A stretch of 64,000 bases of DNA from Synchiropus splendidus (taxonomy: Eukaryota > Chordata > Actinopteri > Syngnathiformes > Callionymidae): the NCBI RefSeq assembly GCF_027744825.2, contig NC_071335.1, positions 9,091,001-9,155,000 of the forward strand, read 5' to 3'. Position numbers and translations under genes: made by a program. The notes below the pieces were generated by a model that made no database searches, was not told the origin of the DNA, and was given only the letters and a program-made list of their open reading frames with translations. This document shows positions 1-13,582 of the stretch, piece after piece. Numbering within the stretch: position 1 is the stretch's first letter; each line of letters begins with the position of its first letter.

Positions 1-3000
1 AACTAAAACAATATTTGCAAAATACAAATCCCCGCACCCTTAGTACCCCTCTCAAAAATATACTAAATTAGTTAATTCATCTAAATAATAATAATAATAA
101 TAATACTTTTTTGTTAAATGGGTAACCTTTAAAAACTGAACTTGCAAGTTTTCTACTTTGCGCTGAATTTCTTTTGTTGGATGAGGAACAGAACAAGTGT
201 TTTGTCTTCTTGTCAGGTGCATGTTATTAAGACCACAAGCACAGTGAGAAATGGGTTTGACTGCGTCTATTCATTCAAGATGGCCTTGAAAGTTTTACAG
301 CGCTAAATATTAATTATTTTGAGCAGTTTTCAGCCTTTTTCTTTTCACCAAAAGGAAAAGTCAGTCTGAAGCTGGTCCATCTCTGAGGAAGTTGCTGTGT
401 GTGTTTGTTTCAAACTTCATCCTCTATGGGGATTTTGAAAAGTTAGTTCTGGTAAATACAAATGAAACCACCTGCACATCCTGTTTTACTAGTGAACCTT
501 CAAATGTGTTGCAAAATCGTCTGTTAATAAAGTTTCCTCTGGCCTTGAGTAGTTCCTCCCTCATACACGGGAATGTGGCGTTGAGATAAAGATGAATGAT
601 CCTACAAGTTAAAGCTCAACACTTTTACTGGCTGTCGGTATACAAAGACGCTGTAAATGAATTATATTATGCACTATAATCTCTTAGATACACACTCGCA
701 GGCCTACAGGAGCACACAGGCCGCAGGAGGTCTTGGCTCAGACTGCTCCACGTGTGTGAGTAGTCCTTGGGTTGCAGCCTTCTCGGGCGGATTTATGAAT
801 CTGTGCATGTCTGTGTGTGTGTGTGCCTTTACTTTAGAGGACCAATTCTTGAAAACTAACCTAGTTGTAGGGACAAGGCTGAACCTCAATTTAAAGATTA
901 TAACCTCAAAAAAACAAGGTAGAGTAATGGTTACGTTTATGCAGTGTTTGAATGGTAAGGTTTAGGGATAAACATTAAGGCAAGGGAAAGCATTATGACA
1001 ATGAGTGTCCTTACTACGATCTGGCTTGTGGAGCTTTGCAGAGAGGCCACAGTGATGGTTTGTGTCCATTCCAGAATGACTGCCAATACAACCACAAACA
1101 GGGGCAAAGTGTTGACTTTTTCAAACCAGCGTGTCTCCAGCAAGCAGGCTTAACACGGCGCTGAGAACAGAACTGTCTTGGTCTAAACTAACACTCCTTG
1201 GTTCTTGAAGATAACAAAAATAAATTGAAAAACAGCTATAAATAAGGAGGTATTTTTGTCTTTTACTCCACTCTCTCTAATGCTTTTCTATGCAGGTCAG
1301 AGATGGACAGTTCAGCACTCCACCAGCACAAAGAACTGAAGGTCATTGTGTCAACTTTGGTAGTATCCAAGGGTGATAAGAATAAATACATTTATTAATG
1401 ATATCTCAACTCTGTGAGAAACACGCAAGTTGTGAGCACTATAAGCATGTTGAACATGGATGTTTTGTTTTTTTGTTTAGCAGACGCTAAAAATTACGCA
1501 ATTCACATGAGGTGAACATAATAATTTACATTTTCTTCATCCAAAAAACAACACTGTACTGTGTAATAATAGCCCAAGTTTCAGATTTATTGCCGCAGAA
1601 GAGCTGAGGCCCACACACATCACCCTCTTAAAGATGCAATCCATTGCAAGTTGTCTTGATAGTTGGAAGTCTTTCCTTTTATTTATTTTTTTTAAATCAG
1701 TGCATATAATGTATGCTCATATAATTGGCAAGATGTTCTCAATGATGTAATGTAATGATGTACTGTGGAGGTAAATGAAAGTAAATAACAATATGGGGAT
1801 GAAGACTAATGATACATTAATATGTAGAATTTCATTAAAATCATGACACTACAATGAGAGTAGATCAGTGCTTTAACTTGCAGCCCTAGCAGTGGTTGGA
1901 TATGAAAATGAATATGTAGAAACTCGAACGGAACACTCCAAAGTTCCAGCGACAATAACTATTTAGCGAAGTTCATTTAATGTTTGAATAAGCCAAAATA
2001 AATCCATCCACCCCATGCATTAATAGCCGGAGCTTTACACAGGACAGATTGAGAGATCGTGGTGTGAGTCATGGAAGTGAACTTGGCTCCACACCAACTC
2101 TCCACTCTGCCTCTTGGCTTTGGTACAAGTAGTGCATTCAGCGATGCCTTCATGTGTGCGTGCTCAAACGCTTATGTGTGTCTATATATTTTCGAGTCCT
2201 GCACCCTAGTCTTTTTTACTCTGATTTCCTGTACCCTCTGACGCTCGACGGTGACACTCACACTAAAGCCTCACTTAACAAGCGTTTTATCTCCAAATGA
2301 GATTGACCCCCATTAATGGCCACCTGTTCTGGGTCCATGGGGAACGTGCTGCAGCCAAACAGTGTGCTGTTTAACACGACTGAAACACAACAATACAAGA
2401 GGGCGGAGGGTGGAGTGCGCGTCAAAAGGAAGCTATTGGTTTTTAATTCTGTTTTGCTCTGACTCAAAGGCTGGTGAAGAGAAGGGAGCATTAAAACGAA
2501 ACTGCAGCAGCGGAGCATGCTGTTGTCCTTTGTGTTTGGATGGGGCTCTGGGTTATTTACACACTCCTTAACATTCTAAGGGCAAAGGACGAAGGCGCGA
2601 TAGGTGAGCAGATTGACAGAACCACGATGGAAGTGCGTTCCTCTCCATCTATTCAGAACCTTCAATTTATTTTTCTAAAGCTGACACTTTCCACAGATCC
2701 TTGCAGTGAAACTAATCACGCTCTCTGAATAGAATCCGATTCATCTTCAGGGCTACTCAGACTAATTCCACATTAGTACTCTGCCCCTTCCTCCAGTGCG
2801 CCTCTCTCAGTGCCGCTCAGCTCAGTAACTCGGAATGAAATTCAAGCATGATTTTTCAGCCTCCGACTAAATCAATTCAGATTCATCTCAACAGCTCACA
2901 CTCATGTGCATTAAGGAAAGATCTTTGAGCTCCATGATCTCTCTTGCATCTTAGCACTGGTCTTTTGTTACTCATGTTGCTTCTGCAAAGAACAGTGCTA

Positions 3001-4440
3001 GTTAATTTTCTAAATATTTTGACAGATTTACTGTTGGTAAAACATCAATGACCGTTTTCATTATGTGGAAAAGCTTGTTAACTGGTGGCTTCAGTGTTTA
3101 CGCAAGGCGGCATGAATTTTGTCGACCCCTCCACACCCCCACTATAATTTAATTCCAGCCAATAAAGAAGAGTGAGTGTGACAGACACCTGATAACAAGC
3201 TGCCCTGCAGTTTGCAGGAGAGCTCTGGAGTCAAATTTAGTTCTGCCGCTGGTCATTTGCATGAACGTCTCCTGAACCGCCTGCCGAACCACCATTCCAC
3301 CATTCCTCTACTTTCATCTGAACATTCTGTCTCTGTCTTTGGCTCATTCATTTCCAACCCCCGATTCTGATCATTTGGATGGGTGAGCAAATATTTTTGG
3401 TAATATAGTGTATATATTTGGGGCAAATAAAGAGTAAAACATTCCGACTCTTCTGAACCTCTTTTGGGATCATCTTGGGTCTCGAGAGCTCTCCAGCCAA
3501 GTGTACCGCTGGGAGGAATCAAGACTGACAGGCAGTCTTTCGCTTGCCTCTCTCAGTTTAGGAACTGTTTTCAAGCTTTAATCGATGAAATCTTTAGGGT
3601 GATGACATCATAGTTGACGTCTGACTCATCGCCAGATGCAAAAGAAGCAAAACGCCCCTCAAGGTGCAACTCTACAGTGTTGGAAAGCACGTCTCTTCTT
3701 CAAAACATTTATCTACCACTTTCTGCTCCACTTCTATCGCCCATCTGTCTTTCTCCTGTCATCTGCCCCTGTGTCCCCCACCCATCCGTCTCTCTACACA
3801 TCCTTTCCTTGAGTGTGTAACCAAGGGTGCGCAATGCCTGGTCAGAGAAAATGTTCCCACATATCAAAAGGCTCTGGGGTTCCGAGTGGAAGTGGCCAAG
3901 AGAAGTAAAAGGTCAAGTTGAATACAGTGGGTGAGGAGAGAGGGATGAGGGCAGAGCTTTGGACGATGGTGATTAATACCAGCAGAAGAGAGCGGCTGCA
4001 ATGCTGAAAGGACACAGAGAGTGGGAACTAATGCAGCACAGCTTTGTCCTTTCTATCCTCCTTGAACTATCCATTCATGCTACTTCTCTATTGTGTGCAC
4101 TGTTGTAGTTGCTGTCATTTTTGGTCTGGTCCATTTTCAAGCTGAAACCATCTAAAGAGGTCATGAACTTGTGGATTAATCACAAAATGTAAATTGCTAC
4201 TCTATCATGGACTGTAAATGCCTCATCCATTTGTCAATGTAAAGAAGAATCTAACTGGTGCCTTCTTCATTGCTCAGAAAATAGACATTAATACATAGCA
4301 GACGTCCATGTTTGTTTTCTCATTATACAACAGACCTAGTGATCTCAAAATTTTCTGATGTCAGAAATGTAAATGACAGCCAAAAGTCTGACTTCATGAA
4401 ACCAAAATGTTATGTGTTTCAACCACATGGCATGGCACTA
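1..4440. other. Gene-free spacer, AT-rich
   Basis: I see no exon chain, RNA gene or recognisable protein family here. Open frames are short, lack codon conservation that I can recognise and have no matching splice partners. The stretch holds a short (ATA)n run near 88-106, a short GT run near 811-824 and one copy of a dispersed teleost repeat (listed separately). The rest is unexplained AT-rich sequence that could hold enhancers I cannot recognise by eye. Confidence 0.6.
836..1012 (+). repeat. Degenerate copy of a dispersed teleost repeat (copy 1)
   Basis: The order of words is: GAGGACCAATTCTTG, then AAGGTTTAGGGATAAACATTAAGG, then GCATTATGACAATGAGTGTCC given here in outline. The same order (GTGAGGACATTT, GGTTTAGGG, then AARTATTATGGCAATGA, then GTCCCCACAAGGATAG) recurs at 33937-34120 and, inverted, at 46245-46520. 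This matches a well known non-coding repeat of fish genomes with flanking gtgaggaca and gtccccacaa words. It has no coding capacity. Copy 1 is the most decayed of the three. Confidence 0.5.
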
Positions 4441-4452
4441 TGGCAAATGCTG

Positions 4453-5345
4453 CAGTGGCTCCCAACCTTTTCAGTTTCAAGGACCAGTTTAATGCCAGCA
4501 ATATTTTCAGGTACTCGCTACTAAATACTACAAATTACAGCGATATGACTGGCAAAATGAATAATTTATTGTAAATATAATAATGCAATGCTTCACGCCA
4601 GCAACTGAACATAGAGTTATAAACTTTTTGGCTCTGCTTTTTTGATAAAGACATATGCTGGCACATTACCGTTTGAGTCACAGTCGAGAATTACTAAAAT
4701 AACAATGGCTTGCGAGGTGGCATCACTCTCCACAATAAACACAGTTACGGTGACTTGAAATGAAGCTGAGGAGTTCCCATGATGCTCTGCTGCCTCATCA
4801 TCACAGAGCAGTGTCACACCGGCAAATTCTGGTTCCAACACGCAATTCCGAACCAGTGTGTTCAGACAGGAAGAGACCTGGTTCGGAACCTGAAATGTTG
4901 GTTCACAGCTCGAAGTTGGTTCGAGCTTGAGAACCGTCACATCATCGATGGTTGTATCATATTCTCTCTTTACAAAATGAGATGGACGTTGAGGAAGTGC
5001 TGGAAATTAGGTTAAATGAAATTGAATATATGCTTTGTTCGCTCAGGCCTGAGACGGCTACGTGACCTTAGGCAACAGACCCATCTGCAAAACAATGGCT
5101 GCATACACAAACTCTAGGTACCAGATCCTTTCGATGTCATCGTCTTCTGTGCTCTCCATCATCAAAAGTTGTCACATGATTGATTTTTGCATGAAAACAA
5201 ATACATAAAAACAAATGTGATAGGTTGATGGGCTGCAGAGCATTATGGGAACTGTTGAAGTTTATTTCCACTCACTGTAACTGAGTTTCATTTGCATCAA
5301 TATGTAAGCTGTGGCCTGGTACCGATTGACCCACAGACCAGCCCA
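4453..5345. mobile_element. Possible decayed hAT-like non-autonomous element
   Basis: The left edge reads CAGTGGCTCCCAACCTTTTC followed by a GGACCAGTTTAATG word, and the right edge has TGGTACCGATTGACCCACAGACCAG, described here only in part. Edges of this type (a CAGTGG-TCYCAACCTTTT start and 'rather disputed' GGTACCG/GACC words) are typical of hAT-derived fish and mammal repeats. Inside, ATTATGGGAACTG near 5247 resembles ATCATGGGAACTG near 50838, suggesting a related copy there. I see no transposase frame. Boundaries are approximate and no clean 8-bp target duplication was found. Confidence 0.35.
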
Positions 5346-8300
5346 ATCCCTGTCAGAAAAATGTCAAAGGGAGCAGAGGAGCGGTGCTGTGAAGTATGTT
5401 AAGTTATTTATAGCAAGTGACCACCCTAAACATATTAGAAATTATTCTAAAGATGGGCATTTATTTCAAAAAACTTGATGGCAATCTAGGGTCAAATTGG
5501 AGTGTTGTATAACTTACAAGCAGTGCTGGAACACCCCAAACAAAAAGAATAAATTTCCCCACTGTAGAGCTAATGAAGGTCATCTAAGTCATTGCCTCGT
5601 TCCATCCCTCCCCTTTTTACAGCAAACATACTGAAGTAACAAAGATAATCAAATGAGAAAGTTATGTTTCAGTTGATGAGCATAATGAGCATAATGAGCA
5701 TAATGAACAAAAAACAATGGACAAGACAAAAATGTCAGAGACAAGAACAATGTCAGTTTTATTGTTATAATCTGACACCTGGAGGACCACATAAATACAG
5801 TCAAAGGGCAGGATTTGGCCCCCGGGCTGCACTTTGCTGAGGTCTGCTCTGAGGTATAAAAAGGAATCAACTCAAAAGGGTTTGACTTCAGGAAAACAGC
5901 AGCAAAATTATTTTCTTATAAGCAGAGAAACACACAGGGCTGAATAAGTAAATCATCATTTCACTATGTTCATTAATTCTATCATTGTCAGTCATGCAAA
6001 TTGCTAAATTCCCACCAGTATTTAAAACCTTTATAAGCTGTTGCAACCAAAGGCTGGCACACTGCAACAGTGGTCACCACCTCTGTGCAACCGCTCCCAA
6101 AGCATCAAATCTCACGCCACCAATCAGACCTTGAGAGCCCTGCTGGAGAGCATTAACCACATTGAGCCAGATAAATAACCAAATCTGAGGGTACTGGGGC
6201 ACACAAACACGCAATATGAAATAAAATGCCTGACGGCAGAGGGAGCAGCAGAAAAGCCTTTAGAAATGTCTATAAGATACAGAGAGGTGAAAGTGAGAAA
6301 GAAACTGTTCACCTCAAAATAAATTTGGTTGACATGTTTTGTTTTTTTCAATGCTTAAAGATAGTTACCATCCCATTGAAATTTATTTGCAACTCTACTA
6401 ATGCTTACATTTTTCACTCAGACAATGGGAGGCGATGGCTATGTCATTGAACTCAGAAGAACTCAAAAAAGGATGAGTATTTCAATGAATTGATGCGAAT
6501 TTGTAGTTTTGTCATGTAAACAGAGCCCAGCTGATGTTGCATAGACATGCCGTCCCACTTGTTATCAAGACTTCAGCCAAAACAGTATGAGTGGGCAGAG
6601 TGACACATCTGCAGTTGACGCACTTCACTTCTCATTTCCACAGTAAACCAGAGCAGCCAACTTCTGAGAACTGAGAACACATTGCTGCGAGACTTCATGT
6701 GCCAGACTAAAAATGTGCAGGATGTGTCAGTGTCGACAGTCTGTCAGCTTTTCCAAGCTACGAACACGTTATCATTACTGTACTGTACTTCTACACTCCT
6801 CTACCTGGCTGCCTACATACCCCTCTGTTCATCTCTCTGAATATATGGAGCAGGTCTTGTTCGCACAATCCCCACCAGATCATTGTTGCCACACAGCCCA
6901 GTTTTTCAGTGTTAATTTCCTAGATTGCCTGAATCCCTGAACAAAGATCTTGAACCTGGTTCTGCCTTCTGCCAGCACTGCTTCCCACATGTCCGTGAGC
7001 CTCTTGTGTGATAGGAACAGACTCTCAGATTGGTATCTCTTCTTTCTTGACTGATTTCCATCTTATACTCAGTAAACTGACTCATTCTGATATTGTCTGT
7101 AAGACTCATGCTTTTGGTGCCTCTGCACTCAAATGTGACACGGCCAATGCATTTTTATAATCAACCACAATAGCATGTTGCAGCCGGACTTACGAATATA
7201 TGAATCAAAAGTGATGTATAGTAGAAGAACCGACATGATGTTGTCACAGTTCACTTCCTGTCTGCTCTTGTTTTGTCAATCTACTTCCTGTTTTGTTCCT
7301 TCGGTTTAGTTGCAGGTCTCACTCTGGTGATCAGAGATTGACTCCTATAAGCAGTCTGGACATTGGACCGGAGGCCAAAGTCTCTGATCGCTCCTGCTGG
7401 TATTTGGACTACTTTGTTTTTTAGCATCTATTCGCCATCAGCCAGTGTCTTTTGCAACCCATGCTCACTCCCATGGCGTAACACCAATATTTACATTCGG
7501 AACGTGGACTTATGAGTCCTATTCTGATGCCGAAGGCAGCCTTCAGCGTAAAATGGGATAGCAACATGTCTTTTGCTATTTAAGTCAAATGACTTGTGTT
7601 TCAGTCACTGTGACTTTTGGTACCATCCGGAGAGTCATGTAAGGGGAAATAAATAACAATTGACAGGCAACAAGATTCAAGAGCATCTGTATGTCTCAAC
7701 GTCTCTCGCGCTCCTGCCATGTTTGTGGAAACTTTCTCTGCTCTCTTGTGACATCCATCTTCAAGGAGGGGATATATGCTGCTTCCACAATTGACAGCTA
7801 AAAAGGGTATTTGACTGGCTACTGTGTTACTTGTAAGAACATAAATGATGTACACCAGAATGGTGAGTATCCCTTAAAGAAGTTTGAGTTTTAAAGTATT
7901 TTTTTGTATACACATTTTCCACAGAAAGGGAGAAAATGTTTGACTAGATTTGTCTCCAGTTTGGTCCTCATATTCACCTTTGAATCCATGGCACATGTTT
8001 CATTTGTTAACCTGGCTTGTTTCACCGCACTGTGAAGCACCCTCTGGAAAAATTTAAATTCACTCACAATAAGCAAATTTGCTCCCCCACAGGACATTGT
8101 TGAGCGTAGCGCAAAAATGCAAGGTACTCCAATCAATGGCGTTGTTCCATGAACACAGGCCTGGAGCCTTCATTTACATGACAAGGACAACTCTGAATAT
8201 CGTCCCAGCTCTCATATGGGCTTTCTCTTCCTCCATCTCTCAGACGTGCACACACACCCAGTGTGTATCATTTCATCCTCTAAATCACTCCTCCTTGCAA

Positions 8301-11250
8301 AACCTGTAAAATCCGTACTTTTAATTACACCATGTGAAGATCACGTTTCGCTTTAAAAGTCACCCAACCAGCACGACTCAGAAGCAGATTTTAGTTTGCA
8401 CTTACTCAGAGGGCGGGACCAATCACCTTGGGGACGAATTGTTAAGATTGTGTGTCCAGTCTAAGGTGTCCATTTGTTTTTTCCCCTGCTCTGCACTGTC
8501 AAGATGGACCTGTTTCATCTAGACCAAACCACTGAAATGACTTAACACTGTGTAATTCAGATGCCAGTACTGTAATGCTTGTGCAAAAGGCGAAAAAGAC
8601 CTGTAAAGAGTGTGTGTGCTGCACCCGTGACAGACAGCAGTGCGCACATGGCAAGCAGAATGAAACCAGCATCTGAGAAGTTTCCCACCACAATTGAGTA
8701 ACGGGAATGAAGTTCAATGCTTGTCAAGTTCTTGGTTGACACTGGTTTGAGAAAATTCGGTCCGAATTTTAGACTTGTGTTTTTGACAGGCTTCTTTGCC
8801 GTTTACTCTCACTGTTGCTCAAAACAATTGTTGCCACTCATTCTAATGAAAGCTCAACATTTTGTGTCAATATTCCCTGCAATCGATCGCCGAACAGAGA
8901 CGAATGAGTAGTCCCCTTTTTTGTTGTGAAGTGATGACTTTTGGTCAAAGACTAGACCAGTGGTTCGCAACCTTTTTTGGGATACGCCATTATATTAAAT
9001 AGTTTTTCAGTCTAGTCTCATCAAACTGTGGAAAGCCAGGAGTGCCACAATGCCATAAAATACAGATGAATGTGAGACACTCAATCGTGGTGAAATACAC
9101 TGTACAGTAAAATACAACACAAAGTAACATGGTGGTGAAAAACTCACAGGCACAGGGAAAAGGAGAAAACCCAAGCAGCAATGATCCGTGTGCTGGAGTC
9201 ATAAAAGTTATCATGCACAATAACATTATTTAATGCTACATTATCTCTCTTAGCTTGATAGAGGAAGGAGACGACAAGCGAGCCCCTGGTGTTCTCTGTG
9301 TTGGAAGCCTTTCCTCAGACGTCTCAACACAAAACCACACACAGATCCAACACCACATGTGGGGACCATTGTCATGATCGTGATCCTTATTTCTGCCAAA
9401 TGAAAGCAGCAAGTCACTTTGGTCTACATCAGGACAGTCTAGAGCTGCAGGACATTCAAAATGATTCCATAATTGGTTCAAGTGAATAAACCATAATGAG
9501 ATATAATTTAACATTGTGATAAGTCGATCATCCTTCAGTTAACTGGGCGTGAAGGAAAAGTCATTTCATTTCCTTTTGTATTAAGCTGTGCGTGAGTCAT
9601 CTGGTCTGCATGGCGTGTGTTTCATCCACCAGTGCTCTGATTTAAGTAAGTATTTTTGTCTTAGAAATCAAACAGAAAGATACGACACTGTGGAGTTGAT
9701 TTTCTTCTAACACCCACACGGTGAAAATGAGTGTGGAGCTTCATAAGTCATTATTATGTTGCATAGGTGCTGGACACAATATGAACGCTTGAATTGCATA
9801 GCAACAGTAACTAAGGGGGCAGGGCTTGCTCCACACTGCAGACGAATCCAAACACTCCTCGGCCTGCAAATGAAAGGCAGAGAAAGAGTTCATGTGTTTG
9901 GCAGCTAAGTGGCTCAATGTGATATCGACTGGCTCACTGTGGCAACCTGCAGAATTCTGCCGCCTTCCCACCAGCCTGGCAGACTCTCTCCTCCTCCCTC
10001 TCTCCCATCCCCCACTCCCTAAGCTCCGGGAAGGCAGTGACGTTGGGCTCCCTGCTCACAGAATGGAGAGTGAATAGTGATAGCAGGTTTGGCAGTGAGA
10101 GAGAGCAGGGTGAGCAGGACGAGAGACGAAAGGCAGAGCTAAAGATACTCCCGTTCCCTGCACGTGTTGACAATGACACTGGGAGAGTCATTTCGAAGCA
10201 ATGAGCCAGAAAACCTGGAGCAGCTACTCCCATTCATCCTCCCAAGAATGGCACTCATCACAACGCCACGGCCGCATTCATCAACCCCCGTGAAGCACCT
10301 GCTTGAAAAAAAACTCTGAAAGCACTGACTCCTTGATATAAGTGAATCATGGTGAAACAATAACGCCATAAAGAGCACTCCTGCAAATGTTTCCAAATGA
10401 ATACAATGGTGTTTGCTATCGAGCAATGACTCTTCGGGAATACACCTATTGTCCCCACTCGTCTTGTGGCTGAATCATTTGGTCAAAGAATGTCAATGTC
10501 AGCGCACTCATGCGTGTCCATGTAGGACATCTTGTAATTGCATAAATAGAATATTCATTTCTCTCCACTGTCTCTCTGTAGCAAATCAAAATACCGTTTC
10601 ATTTCCTTCCATCAGCCTCAGGTCATGTGCAGACGATGAAATAGAGGAAAACACAGCATGTCGTTAAGCTGCCAGCTAATCAAAGTTTTCTTGTAATCCG
10701 TGTAGCCCTCGCTTCGCTCCACCCCCCCCACCCCCCCCCCACCCCCCACCCCCCCCCCAGCATCATCACACCGGCTGCACAGGCCTCATCGCTCAGTCCA
10801 CCTTCATCGCTGCAGCAGATAGATGGCACAGCCTTAATCACCCCCTGCGGAGCACTGTCAGCGTGGCTGCAGGCCGCTCTTAACATTTCTGCCTCATGAT
10901 CACACTCTGGAATCACCTGCCAATGTGTGAGAAAATATGCTTCCGTTTACGCCGCTCTTACTTAGCCAGACGCAGCCGAAGGCCCAACACCGCAGCACTG
11001 TCTGCACGGCTGAAATCGGTGTGAAGCACCACTCCCCAGAAGCAAGAAGACACTGGCATCATCATCCTTTCATCTGACCGGCCTCCTTCAAGGCAGCCCA
11101 ACAGTTTTAATGTGGTTCATGAACATGCTGCGTACCAGAGTCTGTGTGTGTGAGCAAAAAGTGCCTAAATAAAGGCCAAGCACATGAGACATGAGTCAGA
11201 CTGGTCAAATTAAAACATAATGCATGAATGGAAAAACAATGTTAGACAGA
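5346..11250. other. Gene-free spacer
   Basis: No exon chain or RNA gene is supported. The stretch contains a short 9-bp tandem repeat (unit ATGAGCATA, about 3.7 copies near 5676-5708), a CAACCTTTTTTGGGATACGCC word near 8969 that looks like another hAT-type repeat edge, and a long C-rich tract near 10720-10758 (listed separately). The remaining sequence carries only short, unsupported open frames. Confidence 0.5.
10720..10758 (-). repeat. Homopurine/homopyrimidine C-rich tract (G-quadruplex potential on minus strand)
   Basis: About 39 bases consist of runs of 6-10 C separated by single A residues. On the minus strand this gives four or more G runs of at least six, with one-base T loops, which fits the general G-quadruplex pattern. 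It is a low-complexity tract and is likely to vary in length between individuals. Confidence 0.8.
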
Positions 11251-11255
11251 TCCCA

Positions 11256-11622
11256 GTTACCATCCGCCTCCTGAGGACCAAAACAGGAGAGGATGAGAAG
11301 AATCTTCTTCCTCAGGTCATCCAGCTACTCAACCAAGTCGGATAACCATACTGTCACTTTCGGTCACGCCCGTCTTCCAAACCTCAGCACACAGACTCAC
11401 ACAGCCACACGCACACGTTAAATTAGATTTATGCACTATTATTTTATTTTCACTTTGCACTGTTGTTTTTATACTGTTGTTTTATAGTTTGTTATTATTA
11501 TTATTGTAGTGTGCATATTGTATTGCACACTTCTTTTTCAGTGGATGCAGGGGCACATAGAATTTCACCATGTGTTGTACCTCGTATAACTGTTTGTGTG
11601 ACAAATAAACCTCTTGAATCTT
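11256..11622 (+). mobile_element. Probable 3' tail of an L2/CR1-like LINE
   Basis: The segment reads like the common 3' end of fish L2/CR1-clade LINEs. An inexact coding end (CGCCTCCTGAGGACC, then CAGCTACTCAAC) is followed by an untranslated stretch with GCACTATTATTTTATTTTCACTTTGCACTG, then GTATTGCACAC, and it ends in ACAAATAAACCTCTTGAATC, a polyadenylation-like end. No intact reverse transcriptase frame is present. The identification rests on remembered tail architecture, not alignment. Confidence 0.45.
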
Positions 11623-12494
11623 CAGACATGCATTTGCTTTTATTGTATCCATACATGCTCAAAATATTGTCATTTTATATGGTACATGGTAAGCCAAGCT
11701 ACAAGAACTAGCAACTGCTGGGGTGGAATGGCGTTAGCTGAAGGTTAGTTCACCTGCATGCAGTGTTTTTTTTGTCTTGGGATTACAGGGCAGACGCCCC
11801 GGGCAGCATCTTGTCATCTCACGTTTGAGGTGATGAGAGCTCTTGAAAAAAAAATCACCTGCACCGCGAAGTGGTTTTCTATTATCTATCTAATCACCGT
11901 ATGGGGATTTGGGAAATTGCCGCCTCAGACAGCGCAGGCAGGCCCGTGCAGCAGACTTGTTGCACCAGATCATGGGAGCATTGCATGATAGTTGGTCGAC
12001 TGTGGGCATTCAAAGGAAACGATAAATCAGCAAGTGATCATAGTACAGATCAGCACTATGGTGAGTTGGAAAATGACTATAAAAACAAAAGTACTACTCT
12101 AAGTTACAAGATGTTGTGGCCTCAATTATAAAACTTTTATAAAACTGTAAGTCTCTCAATGATATCTATAAAAGTCTGCGTACGTACACTCATCCTATGC
12201 TAATTTCAGTTGACAAATCACACCCTATCTTAAAGTTGGCGTACGCATGAATGTGCTTTACCCTGCCTAAATTATTCTCATGTAAGGTCAATGCCAAATG
12301 AATATTCAAATTGGCACCGCTGTGAGGAGTCGCTCCTGAGTGGTGTTGTGACGTGGCGGGGGGAACCACAGAGACATTCTAAGCACCAAAGGCACTATTA
12401 AAAGGTCATTTTGTGATCTTGTTTGAAAGTAAAATGTACATTGAAACACCATTCACCATAATTTACTTTTTTAATACCTATAGATGCGTGCCAG

Positions 12495-12905
12495 GTGGCG
12501 TGTGCACTCTGTCGCACCTGTGCACTGTTTATAAATGCAGCCCTAGATCATCAACACCAACATTTCTACATAGCACTGCAAAGCTGCTTACTTTACCTCA
12601 CATTGAACAACACAATCACAACACGTGTGTATTTTACACAGGCTGGAAATATGAGGTTGGATAACCAGAACAGGATCACGTTTCATCATGACTGCCCACC
12701 TGAAGTATATCAAGAGGAAAGATGTTCCTGGAATGAAAGGAAGACGCTCACATTCTCCTCTGCGCTCCGCTCAGAGTTTAGTTTCAAGATGCAGTGGTCA
12801 AACTTAATCAAAATCAAGCAAGCATCAGCAACTGGAAGAGAGACAGTGACTGAGAGTGAAGAAACAGGCTCAACAACCTTGAGAACGTGAGCAAACATGT
12901 TCCTC
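12495..12905 (+). pseudogene. Possible decayed Harbinger-type Myb/SANT-like ORF fragment
   Basis: An open frame of 131 codons ends with a stretch (about 12710-12890) containing RKTLTFSSALRSEF and KMQWSNLIKIKQASATGR. The W-x-x-(I/L)-x-x-K-x-K word followed by a basic tail recalls the DNA-binding Myb-like protein carried by PIF/Harbinger transposons. Upstream, near 12170-12250, are GCGTACG-rich words on both strands (CTGCGTACGTACAC and GGCGTACGCATGAATG) that recall repeat termini. No DDE transposase is seen. The frame may be chance. Confidence 0.25.
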
Positions 12906-13276
12906 GCACTACTGGAATAATAGATAACAAGGTAATGTGACAGGATGGATATCTTTCTGGCAATGTAATAAAAAAACATATAATAATAAATCACTTCACT
13001 ATGCTCCTTTTCAACCTCTCTGTTGTCTTTGATGTAAATTATACATATCTGGAAGGTTACTGTATGTCATTGTCATTGTAAATATATGGCCCCTTTAAGC
13101 CAGAAAAACAGAACCAAAGTCAAAGTCTGGTCAGTGTTTTCTGCTGACTGGCATTCATGAAGTTTGCAACTCGGCCTGATGTGGATCAACCATCATGGAT
13201 CAAGATGCTTTTATTTCAACCTCCTGTCTTGGTGACATACATTTCCATTTAGGATGCATATACCCTAGCCTGGTTT

Positions 13277-13394
13277 TGCACCTACTAGAAAGACCCTTTC
13301 TGCTATAGTGGGAGGTTAAATTTTCATGTTCTGAAGCTTCCCTGCAAAGTTATGGCACAATGCACAAAAACGCTTTTCAGCCTGAGATAAGGTG
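13277..13394 (+). repeat. 118-bp direct repeat, copy 1
   Basis: The segment from TGCACCTACTAGAAAGACCC to CCTGAGATAAGGTG recurs at 13465-13582 with only a few differences. Shared words include CTGCTATAGTGGGAGGTTAAA and GTTATGGCACAATGCACAAA. The period is 188 bp, and 70 bp of unrelated sequence lies between the copies. It is non-coding and its origin is unknown. Confidence 0.9.
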
Positions 13395-13464
13395 GGTTTC
13401 GGAACGCCAAACATAAAAGTGTTGATAACTTTCGAAAAACACTTCAGACAGCTTAGATTTGATG

Positions 13465-13582
13465 TGCACCTACTAGAAAGACCCTTTCTGCTATAGTGGG
13501 AGGTTAAAATTTCATTTTCTGAAGCTTCCCTGAAAAGTTATGGCACAATGCACAAAAACGCTTTTCAGCCTGAGATAAGGTG
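13465..13582 (+). repeat. 118-bp direct repeat, copy 2
   Basis: Second copy of the repeat described at 13277-13394. The match starts at TGCACCTACTAG and stops at ATAAGGTG, after which the sequences diverge. Low divergence suggests a fairly recent local duplication of 188 bp, or gene conversion between the two copies. Confidence 0.9.
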
